Source: JAWXVE01 sp044425575 | GTDB taxonomy: Bacteria; Bacillota; Clostridia; Lachnospirales; Lachnospiraceae | DNA length: 13,996 bases | NCBI GenBank assembly: GCA_044425575.1 | Contig: JAWXVE010000061.1 | Location: 1-13,996, forward strand | Direction: 5' to 3' | Part shown: one piece after another, positions 7,663 to 13,996 of the stretch | Layout of the letters: the number at the start of each line of letters is the position of its first letter | Position numbering within the stretch: position 1 is the first letter of the stretch | Program-made: the position numbers and the translations under genes | Notes under the pieces: generated by a model | Seen by the model: only the letters and a program-made list of their open reading frames with translations | What the model was told of the DNA's origin: nothing | Database searches by the model: none

Positions 7663-8037
7663 ATGAATGTTACAAAGAAGAAAGTAGATGGAGTAACGAT
7701 GATGATCAAATCATTGCTAGGTGCATATGCCATGACAATGGTTGCACTCATGGTGTTGGCATTTTGTCTGTATCGATTTCGCCTAGGAGAAGCAGTGGTT
7801 GCAATGGCCATTATAGGAATCTACATACTCATTACTTTTGTGAGTGGTTATATAATAGGAAGAAAGATAGGAAGTCGTAAGTTTTTGTGGGGGATGTTAA
7901 GTGGACTGTGCTATTTTCTGGTGCTTCTACTTATTTCGGCAATAGTAAATCACGGATTCCCAGAAATGGGCAATCAGGGGGTCACTACATTTATGCTATG
8001 CGTGGCTAGTGGAACGTTAGGTGGAATGCTTGCATAA
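7663..8037 (+). CDS. TIGR04086-type four-helix membrane protein of the SCIFF locus
   Basis: This 124-residue, very hydrophobic protein has four predicted membrane helices (about 14-36, 42-66, 74-94 and 106-124) joined by short basic loops such as GRKIGSRK. Small conserved membrane proteins of this length and layout, the TIGR04086 family, sit next to the SCIFF precursor in Clostridia. The assignment here rests on size, helices and position directly before scfA. Its function is unknown; a role in export of, immunity to, or membrane anchoring of the matured peptide is a guess from context. The start is supported by GGAAGAGGG ending about 7 bases upstream. The gap to scfA (88 bases) holds a separate promoter, so the gene may be read both alone and together with the downstream genes. 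Confidence 0.75.
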   Translation: MNVTKKKVDGVTMMIKSLLGAYAMTMVALMVLAFCLYRFRLGEAVVAMAIIGIYILITFVSGYIIGRKIGSRKFLWGMLSGLCYFLVLLLISAIVNHGFPEMGNQGVTTFMLCVASGTLGGMLA

Positions 8038-8052
8038 ATTTACAAAAAATGC

Positions 8053-8081
8053 TTTTATTAAATAATGTTCTATGATATACT
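8053..8081 (+). promoter_or_regulatory. Extended -10 promoter of scfA
   Basis: TATACT (8076-8081) carries the extended TG one base upstream (8073-8074), with a poor -35 (TTTTAT, 8053-8058) at 17 bases. It lies about 45 bases before the scfA start codon. An ATG at 8072 in the scfA frame falls inside this element and lacks a ribosome binding site, which argues against the longer reading of the peptide gene. Confidence 0.5.
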
Positions 8082-8125
8082 GTTTGCAGTTATTAGCAAA
8101 AGGGAATACACAAGGAGGCTATGTG

Positions 8126-8269
8126 ATGAAGCATATTAAGACGATTAATACGAGAGATTTAAAGAAGTCTATGAAAAAAGGTGGATGTGGAGAGTGTCAG
8201 ACTTCTTGCCAATCCGCATGTAAGACATCTTGTACAGTAGGCAATCAAACTTGTGAACAAGTTAAATAA
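8126..8269 (+). CDS. scfA: SCIFF ranthipeptide precursor (six cysteines in forty-five)
   Basis: This 47-residue ribosomally made peptide precursor becomes cross-linked by thioether bonds between Cys sulfur and the carbon of partner residues. The leader MKHIKTINTRDLKKSMKKGG and the core that follows show the SCIFF pattern, with six cysteines at 21, 24, 28, 32, 36 and 43. The TSC, SAC, TSC and QTC units place a Thr or Ser near each Cys, as needed for ranthionine links. The start ATG at 8126 has a near-perfect AAGGAGG (8112-8118) seven bases upstream, the strongest ribosome binding site in the window, which suits a high-copy substrate. An upstream in-frame ATG at 8072 would add 18 residues unlike the family and is rejected. 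The modifying enzyme follows. What the mature peptide does is not settled; work on clostridial SCIFF peptides has suggested signalling roles. Confidence 0.95.
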   Translation: MKHIKTINTRDLKKSMKKGGCGECQTSCQSACKTSCTVGNQTCEQVK

Positions 8270-8280
8270 GTAGATGTTTG

Positions 8281-8303
8281 AAGCAGCGATAGCATCGCTG
8301 CTT
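8281..8303 (+). terminator. Hairpin between scfA and scfB (partial terminator or transcript stabiliser)
   Basis: AAGCAGCGAT (8281-8290) and ATCGCTGCTT (8294-8303) form a perfect 10-base-pair stem with a 3-base loop, 11 bases after the scfA stop. Only TC, TTAG follow, so it would end transcription only partly. Such a hairpin between precursor and maturase genes would leave more scfA than scfB message. The alternative is a 3' stabiliser of a processed scfA transcript. Confidence 0.65.
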
Positions 8304-8333
8304 TCTTAGTACGTAAGTTAGGAAGGAAATACA

Positions 8334-9761
8334 GTGATACACCAATATAAAAATAATGGATACCATATAATCTTAGATGTGAATAGTGGAGCGGTTCACA
8401 TAGTAGATGAGATTATTTGTGAGATTATGCCCTACGTAGAGGCAATTGTAGAAGAAGATAAGTTAGACCATATTACGCCAGTAGCAGAGCATGTGGTTGA
8501 TACCATGTTATTAGACCAAGAATTCCCATATTCTTATGATTCTATTCTAGAAGCAGTGGAAGAATTGCTACTACTATATGAAAGAAATGAATTGTTTACA
8601 GATGATATATATGAACCATATATCCAAGAAGTAAAACAGAGAAATACTGTGGTAAAAGCACTCTGTCTTCATATTGCTCACGATTGTAATTTGGCATGTC
8701 GTTATTGCTTTGCAGAAGAAGGGGAATACCACGGTAGACGAGCACTCATGTCTTATGAAGTGGGGAAGAAGGCAATTGATTTCTTAGTAGCCAATTCCAA
8801 GAATCGTAAGAATTTAGAAATTGATTTTTTTGGTGGAGAGCCATTAATGAACTTCCAAGTAGTCAAAGATTTAGTGTCATACGGACGGAGCTTAGAAGAA
8901 CCTCACAAGAAGAAGTTTCGCTTTACCCTTACAACTAATGGGGTACTATTAAATGATGAGATTCTAGAATATGCCAATCAAGAGATGAGCAATCTTGTTC
9001 TTAGTATAGATGGAAGAGAAGCAGTTCATAATTATATGAGACCATTTCGAGCAGGCAACGGAAGTTATGAAGGAATTGTACCAAAATTCCAGAAAGCTGC
9101 TCAGTCCAGAGGGCAAATGGATTACTATGCAAGAGGTACATTTACTCATTTTAATCTTGATTTTACACAAGATGTAATGCATCTTGCAGATTTAGGATTT
9201 CAACAGATTTCGGTGGAACCAGTTGTATCAGAAGAAGCAGAACCTTATGCCATTAATGAAAGCGATATTCCACAGATTCTAGAAGAGTATGATCGATTAG
9301 CTGTAGCGTTACTAGAGCGAAGACGCGAAGGAAAACCAGTGAACTTCTTTCATTTTATGATTGATTTGGAAGGTGGTCCATGTGTGGCAAAACGTTTGTC
9401 AGGATGTGGTGCAGGAACAGAATATCTTGCGGTTACACCGTGGGGAGACTACTATCCTTGTCATCAATTTGTGGGACAAGAAGAGTATATTATGGGTAAT
9501 GTAGAAGCTGGCATTATAGCAGTCGATATGGTGAATGACTTTAAGGCTTGTAATGTATATGCTAAGGATGCATGTAAGGATTGTTTTGCAAAGTTCTACT
9601 GTAGTGGTGGTTGTATGGCAAATGCCAATCATTATGGTGGCAGTATCTATGGGAATTATGAAATAGGATGTATTTTACAGCGTAAGCGAGTGGAATGTGC
9701 CATTATGATGAAAGCAGCAGAGGCGAATAGAGAGGAAGAAATGGAACATGAAGAAGAATAG
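8334..9761 (+). CDS. scfB: Thioether cross-link-forming SCIFF peptide maturase (radical SAM/SPASM)
   Basis: This 475-residue radical S-adenosylmethionine enzyme installs the thioether cross-links in the SCIFF precursor; CteB of Clostridium thermocellum is the studied relative. The N-terminal 100 or so residues are the leader-binding region (RiPP recognition element type). The radical SAM core carries the CxxxCxxC cluster site at Cys118, Cys122 and Cys125 (CNLACRYCF) and the FFGGEP motif (165-170) for SAM binding. The SPASM/twitch region supplies many further cysteines for the auxiliary clusters: 350, 358, 376, 406, 414, 417, 423, 427 and 446. All expected cluster cysteines seem present, and the length is normal. 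The start is GTG at 8334 with GGAAGGA six bases upstream, a weaker combination than that of scfA. The last 14 bases overlap the start of secDF, pointing to translational coupling. Confidence 0.95.
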   Translation: MIHQYKNNGYHIILDVNSGAVHIVDEIICEIMPYVEAIVEEDKLDHITPVAEHVVDTMLLDQEFPYSYDSILEAVEELLLLYERNELFTDDIYEPYIQEVKQRNTVVKALCLHIAHDCNLACRYCFAEEGEYHGRRALMSYEVGKKAIDFLVANSKNRKNLEIDFFGGEPLMNFQVVKDLVSYGRSLEEPHKKKFRFTLTTNGVLLNDEILEYANQEMSNLVLSIDGREAVHNYMRPFRAGNGSYEGIVPKFQKAAQSRGQMDYYARGTFTHFNLDFTQDVMHLADLGFQQISVEPVVSEEAEPYAINESDIPQILEEYDRLAVALLERRREGKPVNFFHFMIDLEGGPCVAKRLSGCGAGTEYLAVTPWGDYYPCHQFVGQEEYIMGNVEAGIIAVDMVNDFKACNVYAKDACKDCFAKFYCSGGCMANANHYGGSIYGNYEIGCILQRKRVECAIMMKAAEANREEEMEHEEE

Positions 9762-11907
9762 AGCAATTATTACATTAGTAACCATGCTAGTATTATTCGT
9801 AGCAGGAATCTATGTGGTTTTGTACGGGTTAGATGCAAATCATACAGGAGCTGCAAGCAACATTAAGCAAGGGTTAGATCTTGCAGGTGGTGTGAGTATT
9901 ACGTATCAAGTAGTAGGAGATGAGGAGCCATCTCAAGCAGATATGAGTGATACCATTTATAAACTACAGCAACGTGTAGAAGGATATAGTACGGAATCTC
10001 AAGTGTATCAAGAAGGTTCCAATCGTATTAATATTGAAATCCCAGGGGTGTCGGACGCCAATGCCATCTTAGAAGAATTAGGACAACCAGGTTCCCTCAT
10101 CTTTATGGCAGAAGATGGTACTACAGTAATTACAGGAACTGATGTAAAAACAGCAGAAGCAGTTCAGGTTCAAAATGATATGGGGAATTTGGAATTTGGA
10201 GTAGTCATTACTTTAACAGATGAAGGGTCTATTGCTTTTGCAGAAGCGACTACCATAGCAGCAGCAACCAATGCAATTATTTATATTATATATGATGGCG
10301 AGATTATTAGCTATCCAACAGTAAATGAAGCGATTACAGGTGGTGAAGCTTATATTACAGGAATGTCAGATTATCAAGCAGCAGAAAATCTTGCTTCTAC
10401 TATTCGCATTGGTGGACTAAAGTTAGAGTTAGAAGAATTACGCTCTAATGTGGTAGGAGCCCAATTAGGAGCATCTGCCGTTAACACAAGTATTCAAGCT
10501 GGAATTGTGGGTCTCGTTATTGTGATGGTATTTATGATTGTTGTATACTACCTTGCAGGAGTGGCTTCTGCAATTGCATTAGCTATGTATACTGTTCTTA
10601 TGCTCTTATCTATTAATGCTTTTGAACTTACCCTCACATTACCAGGAATTGCTGGTATGATTCTGTCCATTGGTATGGCAGTGGATGCTAATGTTATTAT
10701 CTTTGCCAGAGTTCGAGAAGAACTTGCGGCAGATATTTCTGTGAAAACTGCTATTAAGACAGGATTTCAAAAGGCTTTCTCGGCAATTATTGATGGGAAT
10801 ATTACAACCTTAATTGCTGCCATTGTTCTTGCGGTTATGGGGACTGGCACAGTAAAAGGATTTGCCCAAACATTAGCGCTTGGTATTGTGCTTTCTATGT
10901 TTACAGCACTTGTGATTACAAGATTAATCATTCAAGCATTTTACGGTTTAGGCCTCACCTCACCTAAGTTATATGGAAAAGCTAGACAATATACAATAAA
11001 GAATTTTATTGGACCTAAGAATCTATTTTTCGCATTGTCATTAGTGGCAATTTGCGTAGGTGGAATCTTTATGGGGATGAATTATACAAACGGCAATAAT
11101 ATTTTAAATTATAGTTTAGAATTTGTAGGTGGTACGTCTACTAATATTACATTTCAAGAAGATTATACAATAGAAGAGATAGAGGAATTAATTGTACCAG
11201 TAGTGGAATCCGTGGCTGCTGATAGTACCATTCAGACACAAAAAGTAACAGGTACCAATGAGGTGATTGTAAAAACGCGAACCCTTACAGTGGAAGAGAG
11301 AGAATTGTTAAACCAGATGTTATTAGAACAATTTGGAGTGGAAGAAGAATTTATTGTAGCAGAAACCATTAGTTCTACCATTAGCTCAGAGATGAGAGCA
11401 GATGCTATTATTGCAGTTCTAGTAGCAACTATTTGTATGTTAATCTATATTTGGTTCCGATTTAAGGATATTCGTTTTGCAGCAAGTGCAGTCATTGCCC
11501 TACTCCATGACGTGTTAATTGTATTAGCCTTCTATGGTATTGCTAGAGTATCTGTGGGAAATACATTTATTGCATGTATGTTGACGATTCTAGGATATTC
11601 CATTAATGCAACCATTGTAATATTTGATCGTATTCGCGAGAATTTAGAGTTACAAGGTAAGAAAGAAGATTTAAAAGAAGTGGTAAATAAAAGCATTACG
11701 CAGACATTAACAAGAAGTATCTATACGTCTTTTACTACCTTAGTAATGGTAGTCACACTTTATGTATTTGGCGTAACTTCTATTCGTGAATTTGCGCTTC
11801 CATTAATGGTGGGAATTGTATGCGGAGCTTACTCGTCTGTTTGTATTACAGGATCCCTCTGGTATTTGCTACGTAGCAAAATGCCAATTAAGGTAGAAGA
11901 AACGTAA
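9748..11907 (+). CDS. secDF: Fused protein translocase subunit SecD-SecF
   Basis: This 719-residue membrane protein combines SecD and SecF. The complex uses the proton gradient to pull proteins outward from the SecYEG channel. The SecD half has a first helix (7-27), the QGLDLAGGV motif (41-49), an extracytoplasmic head (about 50-245) and five helices, including GMAVDANVIIFARVREEL with Asp313. The SecF half starts at about 420 with its own helix, has LEFVGGTST (458-466), a head domain to about 548 and five helices with ILGYSIN, IFDRIRENL and LTRSIYTS (Arg656). The SecF motif normally reads GYSIND; here it is GYSIN-Ala621, so an Asp important for proton movement in the Thermus protein is absent. 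The start ATG at 9748 lies inside the end of scfB, with AGGAAG about ten bases upstream. The foldase lipoprotein follows after 21 bases. Confidence 0.95.
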   Translation: MKKNRAIITLVTMLVLFVAGIYVVLYGLDANHTGAASNIKQGLDLAGGVSITYQVVGDEEPSQADMSDTIYKLQQRVEGYSTESQVYQEGSNRINIEIPGVSDANAILEELGQPGSLIFMAEDGTTVITGTDVKTAEAVQVQNDMGNLEFGVVITLTDEGSIAFAEATTIAAATNAIIYIIYDGEIISYPTVNEAITGGEAYITGMSDYQAAENLASTIRIGGLKLELEELRSNVVGAQLGASAVNTSIQAGIVGLVIVMVFMIVVYYLAGVASAIALAMYTVLMLLSINAFELTLTLPGIAGMILSIGMAVDANVIIFARVREELAADISVKTAIKTGFQKAFSAIIDGNITTLIAAIVLAVMGTGTVKGFAQTLALGIVLSMFTALVITRLIIQAFYGLGLTSPKLYGKARQYTIKNFIGPKNLFFALSLVAICVGGIFMGMNYTNGNNILNYSLEFVGGTSTNITFQEDYTIEEIEELIVPVVESVAADSTIQTQKVTGTNEVIVKTRTLTVEERELLNQMLLEQFGVEEEFIVAETISSTISSEMRADAIIAVLVATICMLIYIWFRFKDIRFAASAVIALLHDVLIVLAFYGIARVSVGNTFIACMLTILGYSINATIVIFDRIRENLELQGKKEDLKEVVNKSITQTLTRSIYTSFTTLVMVVTLYVFGVTSIREFALPLMVGIVCGAYSSVCITGSLWYLLRSKMPIKVEET

Positions 11908-11928
11908 AAATGTAAGGAAGTAGGAAGT

Positions 11929-12939
11929 ATGAGTAAGAGGAACATTATAAATCGTATGATTTTTCTTATCATGATGGGATGCGTGATTTTATTTAGTACT
12001 TCATGCCAACAGATTGATGGGAATACAAAGATTGTCTTAACAACGGGATTAAGTAGTGGGGAATTATTTCGTATTGGAGAGAGCACGTGCCAGTTATCTG
12101 AGGCATTAACCTATTATGCAACCATGAAAAATCAGTATGAGGAAATCTTTGGAGAAGAGATTTGGGACTATGATGGTGCAACGATTTCATTGGAAGAACA
12201 TTTAGGTGAAGTTGTACTTGCCCGAGTAGCTCAAGTAAAAGTTATGAATTTATTGGCAGAGCAGTATGAAGTTGCCTTAACAGAGAAAGAACAAACCATG
12301 GCTGAGGATGCGGCTGCACAATATGTTGGTACCTTATCAGAAGAAGAAATGCAGGCATTGGGATTATCCGAGGAGTTGATTCTTACCATGTATATAGAAT
12401 ATGCAACTGCAGAAAGCGTATATGAATATATGATTCGCGATATTAATCCTGAGATTAGTGATGATGAGGCGAGAATTGTAACTGTGAATCGCTTGTTAGT
12501 TAGTTTGGATTCTTACGAAAATGCAGTTCGTGCCTATGAAGAATTGCAAAATGGAACATCTTTTCAAGAAGTTGCCAAAGCATATAGTGAATTAGAAACT
12601 AGTATGGTTTCTTTTGGTAAAAATGAAGGTGTACTTGATGCACAATTGGAAGAAATTGCATTTACACTAGCGACAGATGAGATTAGTGACATTATTATGA
12701 CGGATGAGGGTTATGAGATTATTCAGTGTGTGAATACTTTAAATCGTGAAGAAACAGATGAGAACAAGTTGAAAATTATAGAAGAGCGTAGAAAAGAGAC
12801 TTTTAATATTCAATATGAGGAGTATGTGAATTCGCTTGTAAAGCATATTGATTTTACCATGTGGGAGGAAGCTACCACCTATTTAGACGAAGTAATAGAA
12901 ACGGTAGATTTTTTTACTATTTATGAGAATTTGCAATGA
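11929..12939 (+). CDS. Foldase lipoprotein, PrsA/SurA-like (PPIC-type)
   Basis: This 336-residue protein starts with a basic end, a hydrophobic stretch (10-22) and a lipobox-like STSC, making Cys26 the likely lipid-anchored residue. The rest should lie on the outer face of the membrane. A helical SurA_N-like region (about 45-175) is followed by a parvulin-type (PPIC) fold (about 176-270: VNRLLVSL, FQEVAKAYS, LATDEISDII, GYEIIQCV) and a C-terminal helix returning to the N-terminal domain, as in PrsA and SurA. Several usual rotamase residues, such as the G-G-x-L-G-W loop (here SFGKNEG), are altered, so it may act as a holdase rather than an active isomerase. The lipobox lacks the common Leu at -3. 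It follows secDF by 21 bases with an AGGAAG ribosome binding site and is probably in the same operon, fitting a role in folding what SecDF helps to export. Confidence 0.8.
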   Translation: MSKRNIINRMIFLIMMGCVILFSTSCQQIDGNTKIVLTTGLSSGELFRIGESTCQLSEALTYYATMKNQYEEIFGEEIWDYDGATISLEEHLGEVVLARVAQVKVMNLLAEQYEVALTEKEQTMAEDAAAQYVGTLSEEEMQALGLSEELILTMYIEYATAESVYEYMIRDINPEISDDEARIVTVNRLLVSLDSYENAVRAYEELQNGTSFQEVAKAYSELETSMVSFGKNEGVLDAQLEEIAFTLATDEISDIIMTDEGYEIIQCVNTLNREETDENKLKIIEERRKETFNIQYEEYVNSLVKHIDFTMWEEATTYLDEVIETVDFFTIYENLQ

Positions 12940-12950
12940 GATTACAAGTT

Positions 12951-12984
12951 ATTAGCACTCGACCTTAATGAGTGCTAATTTTTT
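12951..12984 (+). terminator. CIRCE hairpin plus T run, likely terminator of the secDF-foldase operon
   Basis: The CIRCE arms, extended by one A-T pair, give a ten-pair stem with a 9-base loop followed at once by six T's (12979-12984), 12 bases past the foldase stop codon. No other terminator is seen between the two transcription units. Confidence 0.6.
12952..12978 (+). promoter_or_regulatory. CIRCE operator (HrcA binding site) upstream of htpG
   Basis: TTAGCACTC (12952-12960) and GAGTGCTAA (12970-12978) form a perfect CIRCE inverted repeat with the standard 9-base spacer. HrcA binds CIRCE and represses chaperone genes until heat or misfolding depletes it. The repeat ends seven bases before the -35 of the htpG promoter, upstream of it rather than inside or after the promoter as is common. 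Confidence 0.93.
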
Positions 12985-12985
12985 G

Positions 12986-13014
12986 TTGACATTTTCTTCT
13001 ATTGGTATTACAAT
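12986..13014 (+). promoter_or_regulatory. Strong SigA-type promoter of htpG
   Basis: TTGACA (12986-12991), a 17-base spacer and TACAAT (13009-13014) form a near-consensus promoter, about 75 bases before the htpG start codon. Its position right after the CIRCE repeat fits repression by HrcA through interference with RNA polymerase binding. Confidence 0.85.
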
Positions 13015-13089
13015 GTCTTTAAGTACAAGATATAAGCCTTTGGGGCTAGTACAACAACGAAATATAGAATAGAAAGAAGGAATCTTAAT

Positions 13090-13996
13090 ATGAGTACAAG
13101 AAGCGGTAGTTTATCAATTAATTCGGAAAATATTTTTCCAATCATTAAAAAATGGCTATATTCAGACCATGACATATTTTACAGGGAATTAATATCTAAT
13201 GGTTGTGATGCGATTACAAAGTTAAAGAAATTAGATGGAATGGGTGAATATGCTCTTCCAGATAATTATGAAGCACAAATCCAAGTGGTATTTAATGCAG
13301 ATGAGAAAACATTAAAGTTTATTGATACAGGGCTTGGCATGACAGGAGATGAAGTAGAAGAATATATTAATCAGATTGCTTTTTCAGGTGCAACAGATTT
13401 TATTGAAAAGTACAAAGATAAAACAAATGATGACCAAATTATTGGGCATTTTGGACTTGGATTCTACTCTTCTTTTATGGTGGCTGATGAAGTGCACATT
13501 GATACATTATCTTATAAAGATGGTGCAACACCAGTTCATTGGGAATGTGATGGTGGAACAGAATACCATATGGAAGATGGTAGCAAGGCAACCGTTGGTA
13601 CGGAAATTACATTATATCTAAATGATGATTGTTTGGAATTCTGTAATGAGTATAAGGCAAAAGAAGTAATTGAGAAGTACTGTTCCTTTATGCCAACCAA
13701 TATTTTCTTGGTAAAAGCTAATGCAGAAGAAGAATATGAATTGATTTTACCAGAGGATAAGTTAGATAAAGATGTAGTGATTGAAACAGTTCATGAAGAA
13801 GCCAAAATGGAAGAGCGTGAAACAGAAAATGGCGAAAAGGAAATGGTGGAAGTCACACCGGCCGTTGACAAGCTTAAGATTGTAAAGAGACCTGTTCCAT
13901 TAAATGAAACACATCCATTGTGGACCAAGCATCCAAATGAGTGTACAAAGGATGATTACCTAGCTTTTTATAGAAAAGTATTCCAAGATTATAAGG
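13090..13996 (+). CDS. htpG: Molecular chaperone HtpG (Hsp90), 3' end outside window
   Basis: This ATP-dependent cytosolic chaperone is cut by the window edge; 302 of perhaps 630-680 residues are visible. The N-terminal GHKL ATPase domain shows RELISN (Glu33, Asn37) with Asp40, DTGLGM (79-84), IAFSGA (96-101) and IGHFGLGFYS (118-127). The start of the middle domain follows, with the HPLWTKHP and FYRKVF segments. The bacterial motif normally reads NASDA; here it is NGCDA, and the N-terminus (SLSINSENIFPIIKKWLYS) differs from the Escherichia coli type, which suggests a clostridial sub-branch. The catalytic Glu, Asn and Asp are kept, so ATP turnover is expected. The start ATG has AGAAGG nine bases upstream. 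A CIRCE operator and strong promoter precede it, placing it under HrcA; in Bacillus subtilis htpG is not in the CIRCE class. A frame starting near 13376 is only a shadow. Confidence 0.95.
   Translation, partial: MSTRSGSLSINSENIFPIIKKWLYSDHDIFYRELISNGCDAITKLKKLDGMGEYALPDNYEAQIQVVFNADEKTLKFIDTGLGMTGDEVEEYINQIAFSGATDFIEKYKDKTNDDQIIGHFGLGFYSSFMVADEVHIDTLSYKDGATPVHWECDGGTEYHMEDGSKATVGTEITLYLNDDCLEFCNEYKAKEVIEKYCSFMPTNIFLVKANAEEEYELILPEDKLDKDVVIETVHEEAKMEERETENGEKEMVEVTPAVDKLKIVKRPVPLNETHPLWTKHPNECTKDDYLAFYRKVFQDYK

Noticed and set aside
8072..8125. Longer scfA starting at ATG 8072
   Set aside because: It overlaps the extended -10 promoter, has no ribosome binding site and adds 18 residues absent from SCIFF precursors.
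8964..9182. Minus-strand ORFs inside scfB (also 9399-9632)
   Set aside because: Antisense shadows of the radical SAM gene, without homology.
11829..12190. Minus-strand ORFs across the secDF/foldase junction
   Set aside because: Antisense to two well-supported coding regions.
13376..13621. Plus-strand 81-codon ORF
   Set aside because: Out-of-frame shadow of htpG, which runs through in another frame with all Hsp90 motifs.

Overview
The window reads as chromosome from a low-GC Gram-positive anaerobe of the Clostridia, most likely a Lachnospiraceae-type organism. The signs are AT-rich DNA, strong AGGAGG-type ribosome binding sites, a SCIFF (six cysteines in forty-five) ranthipeptide locus, a lipoprotein foldase, a mother-cell-lysis type amidase and a CIRCE element. 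The genus is inferred, not shown. No tRNA, rRNA, CRISPR array or intact mobile element is visible.

Left part (1-1661, + strand): the tail of a broken ExeA/TniB-type transposition ATPase, a decayed N-acetylmuramoyl-L-alanine amidase that has lost its N-terminal zinc-binding end, and then an intact Amidase_3 plus half-SPOR amidase resembling CwlC. This is a worn transposon edge beside tandem amidase paralogues.

Middle (1734-7505, - strand): a two-gene operon pairs a small V4R-domain protein with a 1256-residue cytoplasmic c-di-GMP enzyme (HAMP-like, PAS, GGDEF, FIST, degenerate GGDEF, EAL). Both catalytic motif sets and the GGDEF inhibitory site are intact. Upstream of it lies a separately transcribed CorC/HlyC-type CBS membrane protein, whose terminator overlaps its own stop codon. 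Convergent and divergent junctions are well marked by terminators and promoters.

Right part (7663-12939, + strand): the SCIFF locus. The order is TIGR04086-type membrane protein, scfA precursor peptide, scfB radical SAM/SPASM thioether maturase, a fused SecD-SecF translocase subunit that overlaps scfB by 14 bases, and a PrsA/SurA-like foldase lipoprotein. The layout ties peptide maturation to Sec-dependent export and folding outside the membrane. A strong hairpin between scfA and scfB probably sets the ratio of precursor to enzyme. The SecF half has Ala where the family usually has the conserved membrane Asp of the proton path.

Right edge (12952-13996): a perfect CIRCE inverted repeat followed by six T's, then a near-consensus promoter and htpG (Hsp90), cut by the window end. 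The CIRCE palindrome probably serves both as HrcA operator for htpG and as terminator of the sec/foldase operon. None of the gene families is new as a family. The least-described parts are the V4R plus FIST/GGDEF/EAL pair, the SecF substitution and the dual-role CIRCE.
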